A stretch of DNA of 64,000 bases from an uncultured Verrucomicrobiota bacterium (GCA_937873455.1 CALMYG010000160.1:62001-126000); one strand, 5' to 3'. Numbered from the stretch's first letter, positions 17,500-26,525 are shown. Translations and numbers: made by a program. Notes: generated by a model not told the origin, from the sequence alone.

Positions 17500-19240
17500 C
17501 GGTTACCGTACCCACCATGTTTTTGGCGCTAGGAAATGCGGCGTGTAATTCGTGGTGCTCCAGCACGGCTTCGCCGGGACGAAAGATCAAGCGGCACTCT
17601 AGATCCGGAAAGCGCGCGGTCAGTATCGTGAGCAGCAGGATCGCTTTTTCCGCTCCGTCCCCGCGCCGGTAATTCCATACCTCGTCCGGCTGCGCCATGC
17701 GGCCCTCGTCGTAGATCGAATCGCCGGTCCAGCTGGAAACTGTAGCCACGACATGATCCAGCGACCAATCCCGCGATCCGGCCAGACAAACCGGATTGCG
17801 CTGAAGGGCGGCGATCAGGAACGGCCGCCAGTCGGTGGCATGAAAATCGCGCTGCGCGTAAAAGGCGAGGTCGGCTACCGGATGCCGGTCGCGCAAATCG
17901 TTGAGCGTATCCATCATGTCCCGCCGGCTCATGTCCGGCGTGAGCGGGATGGCCGGACCGGCGGAATAGTGCTTGGTTACCCCGTGATCCGGGAAACGTG
18001 GATGCAACCGGGCAAAGGCAATCAGACGTTCAACCACCGAGCAGGCGCCCGTGCATTCCGTGTTCAAAGCCGCTTTCAGTTTGTCGACATCCGCGGGTTT
18101 GGCGATATCGATCTTGTTTTCCCGGAAAAATTCATCGAGTACGTTGATGCAGATGCGACCCGGCAATTTCTCGGTGTAGAACAAATCCATGTCGATTTCA
18201 TCGAGCAGTTTATCGCGCGTTTTATCGCTGGCCTTGTAGGGGCCGGTATGTTCGTAGGCGTACACTTTTTCCGCCTCGATCCACTGCGATCTCCCGTGGC
18301 AGTCCCGGCAAAATTGAAAGCAGGTTTGCAGGTCGCTGTGTTGCCTCAGGAAGTTGGCGAGGATTTCCAAATCCACCGGGGTGGTCAAATAGGCCGACAG
18401 GTGTGACTTGAAGGCGTCATAGGCCCGGGGTTCAATGGTGGCATCCGGATAGACGCAATGAATATGCCCGGTGTGATGACTCACGATGGTGACTTGCTCG
18501 TGACGCAGCGCCCGCTGGGCCTTCACGGTTTGTTCGGTTCCGTTAAACCACATGTTCTTGGTCATGATCCGCCGGTTGTTGGTGATGATACCGTCGTTCA
18601 GCATGACATAGTTTTGCGAGTGGAGCGGAGTGGCCATCAGGTAGATGGCGTCGAGCGGGATGCCGCACACCACGAACAGCGCCGCCGCGTAGAGCGTCGA
18701 TAACGATACGCATTCGCCGGCTCCCAGCCGGTAACCTGGACGCAACCGGAAGGCGTCCATGGCCTCCAGCGTCTCGGTTTTCCAATACGGGATGTCGTCG
18801 GTGTTGTATTTGTCGAGGCCGAAGTGCCGCCGGATATCGAGATCAAAATAATATTTATCCCCTTCGTATCCAAACAGCGCATTGCTTCGACTGATCGTCG
18901 CTTCATCCATCCAGGGGCGAAAGCGTTGAATCTCTTTTTGCTTGGTGGTCAGGCCCCAGGTATCCAGATCAAGGTTGAATTCGTAATGATCGATGATGAA
19001 TTGTTTCAGCCGCAATACCCGCCGGTAGGGTTTTAAGGCGTGGATATCCTTGAACCAGTCGTCCTCCCGCCAGGCCCAAAGCCGGGGGGACAGAGCATTG
19101 GCCAGCACCAAGCTGTACAAAAGTTCGGGAAATACGAAGATTTCCATATCCGAAAGCGTGATCGCCGATGAGTACTTCTCCAGCGCGCTGTCGGGAAGCG
19201 TCCGGGCGGCCGAGGACGGAGCGTCTACGTGAATGTTCAT
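17480..19240 (-). CDS. Unknown protein with transglutaminase-like Cys-His core
   Basis: A 586-residue protein without signal peptide or membrane helix. I do not recognise a named family. The middle part carries GAGECVSLSTLYAAALF (Cys177), then PLHSQNYVMLNDG (His207, Asp216). This spacing and the helix after the Cys resemble the papain/transglutaminase core, so a peptidase or amidase-like role is possible. A Cys-rich segment near residue 310 (CFQFCRDCHG) contains a CxxCH-like motif but no export signal. Start ATG 19240 has no clear ribosome site. Divergent from the RG-rich protein gene; overlaps gspF at the 3' end. Confidence 0.6.
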   Translation of the reverse strand: MNIHVDAPSSAARTLPDSALEKYSSAITLSDMEIFVFPELLYSLVLANALSPRLWAWREDDWFKDIHALKPYRRVLRLKQFIIDHYEFNLDLDTWGLTTKQKEIQRFRPWMDEATISRSNALFGYEGDKYYFDLDIRRHFGLDKYNTDDIPYWKTETLEAMDAFRLRPGYRLGAGECVSLSTLYAAALFVVCGIPLDAIYLMATPLHSQNYVMLNDGIITNNRRIMTKNMWFNGTEQTVKAQRALRHEQVTIVSHHTGHIHCVYPDATIEPRAYDAFKSHLSAYLTTPVDLEILANFLRQHSDLQTCFQFCRDCHGRSQWIEAEKVYAYEHTGPYKASDKTRDKLLDEIDMDLFYTEKLPGRICINVLDEFFRENKIDIAKPADVDKLKAALNTECTGACSVVERLIAFARLHPRFPDHGVTKHYSAGPAIPLTPDMSRRDMMDTLNDLRDRHPVADLAFYAQRDFHATDWRPFLIAALQRNPVCLAGSRDWSLDHVVATVSSWTGDSIYDEGRMAQPDEVWNYRRGDGAEKAILLLTILTARFPDLECRLIFRPGEAVLEHHELHAAFPSAKNMVGTVTVTPDAG

Positions 19241-19286
19241 AAGCCGAAGTATACGCCACCTTGGCCTGGCTACAAATATCCTTTTC

Positions 19287-19318
19287 TCTGCGGGCGGTTA
19301 TGTTACGGTGCCCGCAGA
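19287..19318 (+). promoter_or_regulatory. Hairpin in the 5' leader of the RG-rich protein gene
   Basis: A perfect nine-base-pair stem, TCTGCGGGC with GCCCGCAGA, encloses a 14-base loop and ends 20 bases before the ATG at 19339. There is no T-tract, so it is not a standard terminator. Given that the encoded protein looks RNA-binding, it may be a translational operator; that link is inference. Confidence 0.5.
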
Positions 19319-19338
19319 AACCTAAACACCGTGATCAC

Positions 19339-20826
19339 ATGACCGATTCCCCGGAACAACCCAATCAAGACGTCAGCGCCCCGGAAGCTTCTGAATCCGT
19401 GAATTTGCAGGACTTGGTCCTTAATTTGAACTTCGTCCCCACGTGGGCCCGCAAGCCTTCCTCCACGCCGCATCCGTATGGTGGCGGCGGGACGGAATCG
19501 GAATTCGAGCGCGAGGACCGGGGGCGGCGCGGTGATCGGGGCATGGAGCGCCGTCGTGACGGCCGTGATGCACGCGGCGGTCGCGATGACCGTAGCCGGG
19601 GTGGTAACCGCCGGCGTGACGAGCGCGGACGGGGACGTGATGAACGACCTCGAAACGATCAGGGTCCCGGTGAGCGCCGGGGACCGCGCGGACCGGATGA
19701 TCGGCGTCGGCCAATGCGTGAACCCAGGGTTTTTCTCCCCGTGGATGTCGCCTTTATTCCCGACCGCGATCGTCTCAGCGCGGTGGTGCGCCAATTGCAT
19801 GCGGTCAAACGGGCCTTTCCTTTGCCGTACCTGGCCGGTTTTTTCCTGGCCAAACCGGAATACCACATGATCAAGCTGGAGGTCCGCGCCTCGGCCAGCG
19901 GCGATTCGTTGAAGTTCTACCAGTGCAAGGAGACCCGCGTGGTCTTTTTGTCACAAGGCGAGCTTAATGATTATCTGGTCAGCACCCATCTCGATCGCCA
20001 CTTCGACCGGGTTGAACAAACCGTAGAACCCCCTTCGGGCAATTTCGTATGCGTTGGTCAATGCGCCCGTACCGGAGTTCTGCTCGGACCGCCGAACTAT
20101 CACGGGTTTAACGAGCGTCTATTGGAGTTGCAGCGTTCGCATTTTCCCCAGCAATCGTTGGACGCTGTTCGTCAGCAGATCACGATGGTGCGCGACCCTG
20201 AGGTGATTGAACGGTGGAAAGAGGGGTGCCGTGTTCAGGTGCGTTTTCGTCCCAAAGAGACGCCGGAGGCGGAGGCAACGCTGACCCTTGCCCAGGCGGA
20301 GAGCCAGTTTTTAGAGAAACATGCAGCGGGATATGCCCAAACGGCAACCAAGGTCATCGTGCCGGCACGGGTCATGGATCGAATGACCGATCCCCGGTTG
20401 CGCGCCGTTATTCAAGCGGCATGGACCCGGGAAGACCGGTTTCCGTTTTCCCTTATGCTCGCGTTGCGCCCGGCTTTTCGCCGGATGCGTCTGCACTTGT
20501 TCAAGACGGGCAAGGACGAGACTTTCGTCACCGCAATTCCACCGAAACCGTTTGATGCCGAACACGCGATTCCGGAAATCAAGGGGATGGTCGAGTTGAT
20601 TGCCGCCCATCCCGGTTGGAACCGGCAGCAGTTGGTGGAAAAGCTTTATCCGGGAAAATCCGTGGACGATCCGGAAGTGACGGAAAAGATGAACCCGCTG
20701 ATCTGGTTGGTGGATAAGGGCCACGTCATCGAATTTTTTAACGGCACGTATGCCGTTCCGGGTCACCTTAAAGCAGTGACTTCACCCACGCCACCTGAGC
20801 CGCCAAGCCCTCCCGCACCGGCGTAA
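19339..20826 (+). CDS. RG/RD-rich putative RNA-binding protein
   Basis: About 495 residues. Residues about 1-50 are acidic. Residues about 55-135 are a low-complexity tract of Arg, Gly and Asp with RGG-like units (GRRGDRG, RRDGRDARGGRDDR), typical of nucleic-acid-binding disordered tails. The remainder is folded, with no recognised domain. It includes VDVAFIPDRDRLSAVVRQL, a Cys pair in CVGQCARTG, and a C-terminal winged-helix-like segment (IPEIKGMVELIAAHPGWNRQQLVEKLYPG). Similar proteins of unknown role seem typical of PVC bacteria. A hairpin precedes the start. The last 19 codons overlap the convergent epimerase gene and encode a Pro-rich tail. Confidence 0.65.
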   Translation: MTDSPEQPNQDVSAPEASESVNLQDLVLNLNFVPTWARKPSSTPHPYGGGGTESEFEREDRGRRGDRGMERRRDGRDARGGRDDRSRGGNRRRDERGRGRDERPRNDQGPGERRGPRGPDDRRRPMREPRVFLPVDVAFIPDRDRLSAVVRQLHAVKRAFPLPYLAGFFLAKPEYHMIKLEVRASASGDSLKFYQCKETRVVFLSQGELNDYLVSTHLDRHFDRVEQTVEPPSGNFVCVGQCARTGVLLGPPNYHGFNERLLELQRSHFPQQSLDAVRQQITMVRDPEVIERWKEGCRVQVRFRPKETPEAEATLTLAQAESQFLEKHAAGYAQTATKVIVPARVMDRMTDPRLRAVIQAAWTREDRFPFSLMLALRPAFRRMRLHLFKTGKDETFVTAIPPKPFDAEHAIPEIKGMVELIAAHPGWNRQQLVEKLYPGKSVDDPEVTEKMNPLIWLVDKGHVIEFFNGTYAVPGHLKAVTSPTPPEPPSPPAPA

Positions 20827-21706
20827 CCGGCGCGTAACCGAGCAGCTCCTTCGCTTTGGTGATATCCGCCGCCGTGTGTTTCTGGTCGCCTGGACGGCCC
20901 GGCTTGCGTTCGATGACCGCTTTTTTCCCGGTTAGTGTTTCCAGCATTCCGATTACCGTGTTGAGCGACACAATTTCGCCCCCGCCGATATTGAAGGCCT
21001 GACCCAATGCGCGGTCGCGATGGCGTGCCGCCAGGCAGGTGGCTTCCACGCAATCCGCCACGAAGGTGTTGCTGCGTGTTTGTTCGCCATCCCCGAACAT
21101 CGGAAACGACCGGCCCTCCAAGAGCGCCCGGATCAGAATGTGATACGCCATATCCGGGCGTTGCCGCGGTCCATAAACGGAGAAGTATCGCAAAATAGTC
21201 ACCGGGGTGCCGAAGTTCGCCTCGTAAGCCCGGCAAAGATTCTCCGCCGCCAATTTGGTGATGCCGTAGGGGGAAAATGGTTGCGTCGGGCTGGTTTCCG
21301 GCTGGGTGGCTTCTCTTCCATACACACTGGAGGTCGAGATGTGAATGAAATGCGGCAGGGAGGTTTTTCGCGCCGCTTCAAGCAGCCGTTGGGTGGCCAG
21401 GATGTTGCAGGAGCTGTAGAGGGGGAGGTCGTCCCAGCTCTTCATCAAGCCGGGCATCGCCGCCAGATGAAACACCGCTTCGCATCCGGTCATGACATCC
21501 GCGACATCTTCGGTGCGCAGATCGCGCTCCAGAAACCGGAATTGCGGATGATTCCGGAGGTCTTGCAGGTTGTTTTCCTTGATCGACCGGTCGTAATAAG
21601 GAATGAAGCAATCCACCCCGACGACCCGGTGGCCTTCACCCAGCAGGCGCTCACACAATTGCGAACCTATGAAGCCGGCGGCGCCGGTGACCAGATACGT
21701 ACTCAT
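20768..21706 (-). CDS. NAD-dependent nucleotide-sugar epimerase (UDP-glucuronate 4-epimerase-like)
   Basis: Extended short-chain dehydrogenase of 312 residues. The Rossmann motif GAAGFIGSQL is at the N-terminus, Asp for NAD ribose lies in VGVDCF, and the catalytic triad is Ser in STSSVYG, with Tyr and Lys in YGITK. The text PYYDRSIKENNL and SVYGPRQRPDMA fits the UDP-glucuronate 4-epimerase branch, which makes UDP-galacturonate for surface glycans. Start ATG 21706 is preferred; an ATG four codons upstream also fits. The 3' end overlaps the RG-rich protein gene by 59 bases. Confidence 0.85.
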   Translation of the reverse strand: MSTYLVTGAAGFIGSQLCERLLGEGHRVVGVDCFIPYYDRSIKENNLQDLRNHPQFRFLERDLRTEDVADVMTGCEAVFHLAAMPGLMKSWDDLPLYSSCNILATQRLLEAARKTSLPHFIHISTSSVYGREATQPETSPTQPFSPYGITKLAAENLCRAYEANFGTPVTILRYFSVYGPRQRPDMAYHILIRALLEGRSFPMFGDGEQTRSNTFVADCVEATCLAARHRDRALGQAFNIGGGEIVSLNTVIGMLETLTGKKAVIERKPGRPGDQKHTAADITKAKELLGYAPVTPVREGLAAQVAWVKSLL

Positions 21707-21835
21707 AATACAAAACAAACAAAACGGACGGATATTTTTCTTACGAACTGTCGCGTACCATGCTACGGTTGGAATAATAATCCAAGCCCAAACATGTGGT
21801 CGGTGGCAGGCTTCAAAAAACGGTTACTCCTCAAT

Positions 21836-22873
21836 ATGAATAAAACGTTGTTGGTCGGAATCGTGGCGATGGCGGGCCTTGGCCTTTCCATTAACGCCTG
21901 GTCAAAGACGAAGCCGTTTACGCCGTATCCCTACCACGGCGAACCCCTTGTGGAAGAGGCCGTGCTCGCTTTTCGCCATGCGTCGGCGGCCGCAGGACCG
22001 ACCAACCGGCTCCGGGTGGCCTTCTACAACATCGAAATGTTTTTCGATGGTATTCGGGACGGCAAGCATCGCGATGAGGCGGTCGCGCGTAATCAAGCCC
22101 GGGGCGCCGGGGAGCTGATTGATGAGATAGGCGCGGATATCCTGTTGATCGCCGAGATTGAAAACGAGCGCGCTCTCGGCTACCTCAACGAGGCGTTGGA
22201 AAACCCCTATCCCAAAGGATACATCGTCCAATTTGGCACCGGCGGATCACGCCGGGAAAAAATGAACATTGCGTTGTTGACCCGGTACCGCCCGGAATCG
22301 GTTCATGAAATCGATTTCGGCCCGCTGACCGGTGAGGGCCGACCCACCCGGGGTATTTTCCGTGCGGTTTTCGATCTCGGTGACGGCCACGCCCTCCTGG
22401 TATATGCCAGTCATCTGAAATCAAACTGGGGTAAAAAAATGCGGAATTACTCCCAACGCTACCACGCCATGCATTTGTTGCGCGATGATGCCGCCCGGAT
22501 GGTCGCCGCGCAGCCCGAACGCCAGTGGGAGATGGTGCTGTTGAGCGATGTCAATACCGACCCCTTATTGCCGGAATTTGCGGATGATCCAACCTTGCGG
22601 GTGTTGTCGGATTGGCACGATCTTTGGCTGGAGCATCCGGACAGCGCGACCATCATCACCGTTCCAACCCGATACGGCGACCCGGCCAAGGAATTTCCGC
22701 CCGCACTTTTTGATCGCGTCCTGGTAAATCCAGGTTTGCGAGAGGCGCCATGGACCGTCTCCTTGCCCGGTTTAATTCCCCATGGCGTCGAGACCGGAAA
22801 CGTCCAGGTGCTTCCTGGTCATGGCGCGCACATTTCCGATCATTACCCTGTTTTTATTGATATTGAGCGTTAA
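21836..22873 (+). CDS. Exported endonuclease/exonuclease/phosphatase family protein
   Basis: A 345-residue EEP-fold protein with a signal peptide (MNKTLLVGIVAMAGLGLSINAWS). Metal and catalytic residues are visible: Asn in VAFYNIEMFFDG, Glu in LLIAEIEN, His in VYASHLKSN, Asp and Asn in VLLSDVNTDP, and His in HISDHYPVFIDI. Members cleave phosphodiesters in DNA, RNA or small molecules. With export, an extracellular or periplasmic nuclease or phosphodiesterase is likely. The start at 21836 gives a clean signal peptide; ATG 21794 in the same frame would add 14 residues. Divergent from the epimerase. Confidence 0.85.
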   Translation: MNKTLLVGIVAMAGLGLSINAWSKTKPFTPYPYHGEPLVEEAVLAFRHASAAAGPTNRLRVAFYNIEMFFDGIRDGKHRDEAVARNQARGAGELIDEIGADILLIAEIENERALGYLNEALENPYPKGYIVQFGTGGSRREKMNIALLTRYRPESVHEIDFGPLTGEGRPTRGIFRAVFDLGDGHALLVYASHLKSNWGKKMRNYSQRYHAMHLLRDDAARMVAAQPERQWEMVLLSDVNTDPLLPEFADDPTLRVLSDWHDLWLEHPDSATIITVPTRYGDPAKEFPPALFDRVLVNPGLREAPWTVSLPGLIPHGVETGNVQVLPGHGAHISDHYPVFIDIER

Positions 22874-22918
22874 CCGGTCGATCTCGGTAGACGACCGCCA
22901 AATCTCGTGTAAAATACG

Positions 22919-22947
22919 TTGATTAAATTGCTCAATCCGTCTATAGG
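22919..22947 (+). promoter_or_regulatory. Putative promoter of the OmpA-family gene
   Basis: TTGATT (22919-22924), a 17-base spacer and TATAGG (22942-22947), 26 bases before the ATG at 22973. GGAG follows as the ribosome site. Confidence 0.5.
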
Positions 22948-22972
22948 GTGAAGCTGATTTACGGAGACCATC

Positions 22973-24286
22973 ATGAGACTATTAAAATTGTTGTGTATCG
23001 GTGCTTGCAGCGTGGCTTTGACCGGTTGGTCAAGCGTCCAAGCGGCGGAACGTGACTTGTTCGAAGACGCCCCTTGGTACATCGGGTTGGGGGTCGGGCA
23101 TTTTAATTTTGAGGGCGACGCCGTCGTTCAGGACGATTTTTTCGTCGGATTACGGCTTGGCTATGACCTCAATAAATTTTTCGGCTTGGAATTTGGCGTC
23201 GATTACGCTCCCTCGCTCGATAACACCGTTTTCCCCGACCAGCGCTACAGCATCGACGATGATGCGTCGCTGATTCGTCTTTCGTTTGATGTCTTGCTCC
23301 ATTTGCGCAATACCCAAAATCTCCGCTGGGATCCTTACCTCGCCCTTGGCGCCGGTTACATGCGGTTCAGCGAGGCCGTCAACAAAGACGGTGATAAAGG
23401 AATCTTCGGCCTGCACGGCGGCGCGGGTTTGTTTTACCACTTCAGTGATGCTTGGGCGGTGCGCGGTGATTTCCGCACCACAATTGCCAGCGAAAACACC
23501 GAATTCGCCGCCATCGTTTTTGTCGGCGTGAATTACCGTTGGGGTACCGCCATTGCTCCGAAGTACACCCTTTCCGGCGGCGATCTGGACAGCGACGGCG
23601 ACGGCCTGACCGATGCCTATGAAATGCAGATCGGCACCAACCCCTTTGATCCTGATACCGACAAGGATGGGTTGTCCGACGGCGAGGAAGTGTTGGTTTA
23701 TAAGACCGATCCGTTAAATCCGGATACGGATTGGGACGGACTTACCGATGGCGCTGAAGTGCTGGTTTACAAGACCGACCCGCTCAATCCCGATACCGAC
23801 GGCGGCGGCGTGCGCGACGGCCACGAAGTGATCGAGGACGGTACCGACCCGCTGGATCCCTCCGATGACCTCCAGCTTTTTACGTTGAATATTGAATTTG
23901 ATTACGACAAGCATTTCCTGCGCCCGCAATACCATGCGGATCTCGATGTTGTCGTGAAGGTATTGCAACGCGATCCCGGCGCCACGGCGCGTATTGAAGG
24001 GCATGCCGACCGTCGCCGTACGTCGAAACACGACTACAACATGCGTTTGTCCGAGCGCCGGGCCAATTCCGTGCTGAGCTACATCGCCGATGTCGGCGGA
24101 ATCTCGCGCTCTCGCCTGACTGCGGTGGGCTATGGCTTCACCCGTCCGGTGGCGCCGAACGATACCGAAGTCAACATGCAGAAGAATCGCCGCACCGAGA
24201 TCTATATCCGTAAGGGCAACCAACAGGAGATATCTCCGACCGGTCAAGTGATCGACCTCAAAACCGACGCACCGGTTGCACCGTAA
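22973..24286 (+). CDS. OmpA-family outer membrane protein with calcium-type repeats
   Basis: A 437-residue protein in three parts after the signal peptide. Residues about 30-200 form an OmpA-type eight-strand barrel (WYIGLGVGHFNFEG onward). Residues 204-300 are thrombospondin type-3-like DxDxDG calcium repeats (DLDSDGDGLTDAYE, DTDKDGLSDGEE). Residues about 305-420 are an OmpA peptidoglycan-binding domain with IEGHADRR, LSERRANSVL and QKNRRTEIYI. Predicted to tie the outer membrane to the wall. Two neighbouring 23-residue repeats are nearly identical. It has its own promoter and a strong terminator, so it is probably monocistronic and abundant. Confidence 0.92.
   Translation: MRLLKLLCIGACSVALTGWSSVQAAERDLFEDAPWYIGLGVGHFNFEGDAVVQDDFFVGLRLGYDLNKFFGLEFGVDYAPSLDNTVFPDQRYSIDDDASLIRLSFDVLLHLRNTQNLRWDPYLALGAGYMRFSEAVNKDGDKGIFGLHGGAGLFYHFSDAWAVRGDFRTTIASENTEFAAIVFVGVNYRWGTAIAPKYTLSGGDLDSDGDGLTDAYEMQIGTNPFDPDTDKDGLSDGEEVLVYKTDPLNPDTDWDGLTDGAEVLVYKTDPLNPDTDGGGVRDGHEVIEDGTDPLDPSDDLQLFTLNIEFDYDKHFLRPQYHADLDVVVKVLQRDPGATARIEGHADRRRTSKHDYNMRLSERRANSVLSYIADVGGISRSRLTAVGYGFTRPVAPNDTEVNMQKNRRTEIYIRKGNQQEISPTGQVIDLKTDAPVAP
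23687..23824 (+). repeat. Two tandem 69-bp units inside the OmpA-family gene
   Basis: Units 23687-23755 and 23756-23824 each encode EVLVYKTDPLNPDTD followed by a calcium-loop remainder. The first 15 residues are identical while the codons differ at several third positions, so the duplication is not recent or has been under protein-level selection. Confidence 0.8.
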
Positions 24287-24310
24287 ATCAAGGCGCAGAT
24301 GCAGGCATGG

Positions 24311-24340
24311 CGAGGCCGGGGGTTCCCGGCCTCGTTTTTT
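24311..24340 (+). terminator. Rho-independent terminator of the OmpA-family gene
   Basis: CGAGGCCGGG and CCCGGCCTCG form a perfect 10-base-pair stem with a four-base loop (24311-24334), followed by six Ts. It lies 25 bases after the stop codon. Confidence 0.95.
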
Positions 24341-24342
24341 AT

Positions 24343-25347
24343 TCAGTCGACGACGACATCGCGCCAGGGCAGGTGGGTTCCGGCAAGGAAGGGAATCACT
24401 CCGCCCACCTCATCGGGTACACGCCACGGTTCAGGGCGAAGTTCGACCCGCTTGACCGGGGGGGTAATGCCATAAATTGCCTGGGCGTGATCGGAAACAA
24501 AACCCTGCATGAGTCGGGATAACCCCTGGGAATGGAAAAACCCGCCCAAGCGGCTCAACGCCACCGGAGCGGAAAACACGCCAGCCGCGCAGCCGCAGCA
24601 TTCTTTTTTATGCCGAGGGTGGGGGGCTGAATCGCTGCCAAACATGATCTTGGGATGCCCGGCCAAAACCGCTTCCTGTAGCGCATCCCGGTCAGCGGGT
24701 GTTTTCAGCAGCGGTTTGCAGAACAAATGCGGATTCAGCAGGCCGCCAGCCATGTCGTCGAGCGTCAGCAACAAGTGGTGCAAGGTCACGGTCGCATGCA
24801 GGCGGGGGTGACGGTCCAGCAATTTTACCGCCTCGACCGTGGTGATATGCTCCATGATGATGGTCAAGTTGGGGTAGCGGCGGGCCAAATCATCATAGAT
24901 TTTGGTGAATTCCCGTTCGCGATCCATGACAAAACCGTGAGTTTCACCGTGAACCAATAACGGGATTTCGAGTTGCTCCATGGCGTCGAATACCGCATGG
25001 GCTTCACGCAGGTCCCGCACCCCGTCTTCGCTGTTGGTGGTGACGCCTTCCGGGTAGAGTTTAATGCCGATGATATGGGGTTTTGCCCGTTCCAATTCCG
25101 CGGCCGTATAGTTGCGGAAAAACAAGGTCATGTAGGGCGTGAATACGTCTTGGCCGATGGCTCGTTGGATTGCCTCGCGGTAGGCGAACAGGGCTTCGAG
25201 GTTGTCCACGGGGGGGACCAGGTTGGGCATGATCACCGCTCCGGCGAAGCCGCGTGAGCTGGCCGGCGCGATGGCTCGCAGCATCTCGTCTTGCCGAAGA
25301 TGCAGGTGCATGTCGAGCGGCGAATGGATGATCCAAGGGGGGCTCAT
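24343..25347 (-). CDS. pyrC: Dihydroorotase, class II-type
   Basis: Closes carbamoyl-aspartate to dihydroorotate in pyrimidine synthesis (cytoplasm). The 334-residue chain has all metal ligands: DMHLHLR, the lysine to be carboxylated in GIKLYPEG, His in VHGETHG, His in MEHITT, and Asp in GSDSAPH. This matches the E. coli PyrC (class II) type. Start ATG 25347 lies four bases after the stop of the TatD-like gene with GTGGAG upstream; an in-frame TTG at 25368 is unlikely. The 3' end abuts the OmpA terminator. Confidence 0.94.
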   Translation of the reverse strand: MSPPWIIHSPLDMHLHLRQDEMLRAIAPASSRGFAGAVIMPNLVPPVDNLEALFAYREAIQRAIGQDVFTPYMTLFFRNYTAAELERAKPHIIGIKLYPEGVTTNSEDGVRDLREAHAVFDAMEQLEIPLLVHGETHGFVMDREREFTKIYDDLARRYPNLTIIMEHITTVEAVKLLDRHPRLHATVTLHHLLLTLDDMAGGLLNPHLFCKPLLKTPADRDALQEAVLAGHPKIMFGSDSAPHPRHKKECCGCAAGVFSAPVALSRLGGFFHSQGLSRLMQGFVSDHAQAIYGITPPVKRVELRPEPWRVPDEVGGVIPFLAGTHLPWRDVVVD

Positions 25348-25351
25348 GGCG

Positions 25352-26158
25352 TCAGGACTCCACGGCAAATTTAGGTGATTGGCTAAGGAATTGACAGGGA
25401 TTATCCCACGCCATCCGGGTGATGACTTCCGGAGGGAATCCGCGGCGCCTCATTTCCTGAAGGGCGCGCGGAACCGCCAGCGGATCACTGACGCCCCAGT
25501 CGCAGGCGCTGTTCATCCAGAGGCGATCCATGCCACAGGTCTCCATCATGTCGACGGCACGCGCCGCTGAGCACTTCGAGTGCGGATACAAAGTCATCCC
25601 GGCCCAGCATCCCGCGTCCAACACAAGGCGGATGGTGTGCTCCTCGACATGGTCGACAATCACCCGTTCCGGACGAATTCCCGGGTGCTCGCGCAAGGCG
25701 TCCAGGGTTAATCGGGTGCCTTTGAGTTTGTCTTCCAGATGCGGCGTATGGATCAAGATCATCTGGTCCTTTTTTTCCGCGAGTTCAAGGTGCGCGTGGA
25801 GTATGGCCAGTTCATTGCGGCTGTTTTTATTTAATCCGATTTCCCCTACGCCGAGCACATTGGGTTTTGCGAGGAACTCAGGTAGTAGCTCCAACACCTC
25901 GCGCGCCAGTCCGGTGTCTTCCGCCTCTTTGGGATTGATGCACATCCAGGCGAAATGACGGATGCCGAAGCGGGCTGCCCGGGCCGGTTCAAAACCGGTC
26001 AATTGCCGGAAATAGTCGTAAAACCCCTGAGCTGAGGAACGGTCAAAACCCGCCCAGAAAGCCGGTTCGCAAATAACCTGGCAACCGGCGAGCGCCATCC
26101 GTTCGTAATCGTCCGTGGTCCGGCTGACCATGTGGGCATGCGGTTCAATGTAGCGCAT
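25352..26158 (-). CDS. TatD-like metal-dependent hydrolase
   Basis: A 268-residue TIM-barrel amidohydrolase-like protein. Metal ligands fit the TatD pattern: IEPHAHM near the N-terminus, Glu in GVGEIGLNK, His in [10 protein letters not shown], His in VDHVEEHT and Asp in NSACDWG. TatD relatives are 3' exonucleases or small-molecule hydrolases; this branch differs enough that the substrate is open. Start ATG 26158 has GGCGGGGTGA upstream and lies one base after the stop of a 92-codon gene. Both appear to be in one operon with pyrC. Confidence 0.8.
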   Translation of the reverse strand: MRYIEPHAHMVSRTTDDYERMALAGCQVICEPAFWAGFDRSSAQGFYDYFRQLTGFEPARAARFGIRHFAWMCINPKEAEDTGLAREVLELLPEFLAKPNVLGVGEIGLNKNSRNELAILHAHLELAEKKDQMILIHTPHLEDKLKGTRLTLDALREHPGIRPERVIVDHVEEHTIRLVLDAGCWAGMTLYPHSKCSAARAVDMMETCGMDRLWMNSACDWGVSDPLAVPRALQEMRRRGFPPEVITRMAWDNPCQFLSQSPKFAVES

Positions 26159-26159
26159 G

Positions 26160-26438
26160 TCACCCCGCCTTTCCGTTAAAACCCGGCCAGGCGCCGGAAG
26201 CGCCTTTGCCCGGCGCGGCATCCACCGGTTCGTTGGTCGGGTCGCTGAAACATTCCAAAATACGCCGGGTTTTCTCCGGTTGATCGTCGTTCAAGAGGTT
26301 GAGGGCGGACGCTAGCGATGCCATGCGGTAATCGGAGGCACCCTCCGCTCTGGACAGCCGGTCCAAAAACGATGCCACCTCCAGTAATTTTGAGCGTGAA
26401 TCGATGAAATACTCGTCTAATATCTCGCGCTTGTTCAT
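26160..26438 (-). CDS. Small helical hypothetical protein
   Basis: A 92-residue, mostly helical, charged protein ([34 protein letters not shown]), with a disordered Gly/Pro-rich tail. No family recognised; no signal or membrane helix. Start ATG 26438 has GGAGA upstream. It is first in the run with the TatD-like hydrolase and pyrC, one base apart, so it may act with the hydrolase. The tight spacing is the only evidence. Confidence 0.6.
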   Translation of the reverse strand: MNKREILDEYFIDSRSKLLEVASFLDRLSRAEGASDYRMASLASALNLLNDDQPEKTRRILECFSDPTNEPVDAAPGKGASGAWPGFNGKAG

Positions 26439-26525
26439 GAACGTTCTCCATGCGAAGAAGTCGCCAGTATGGTACTATATCAACAGGCGCCGGGAAGTCG
26501 AACCTGGAACCAAGGACATGGGAAT

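Noticed and set aside
19477-19740. Non-coding GC-rich low-complexity DNA
   Set aside because: The plus frame is uninterrupted and encodes an RG/RD-rich tract that joins two folded-looking parts of one protein.
21020-21835. Long in-frame extension upstream of the exported EEP protein
   Set aside because: It runs antisense through the epimerase gene with no family-like text; the signal peptide at 21836 marks the real start.
23582-23872. Tandem-repeat expansion as a phase-variable region
   Set aside because: Repeats are 69 bp, in frame and diverged at third positions; they encode calcium-binding loops and do not look like slippage tracts.
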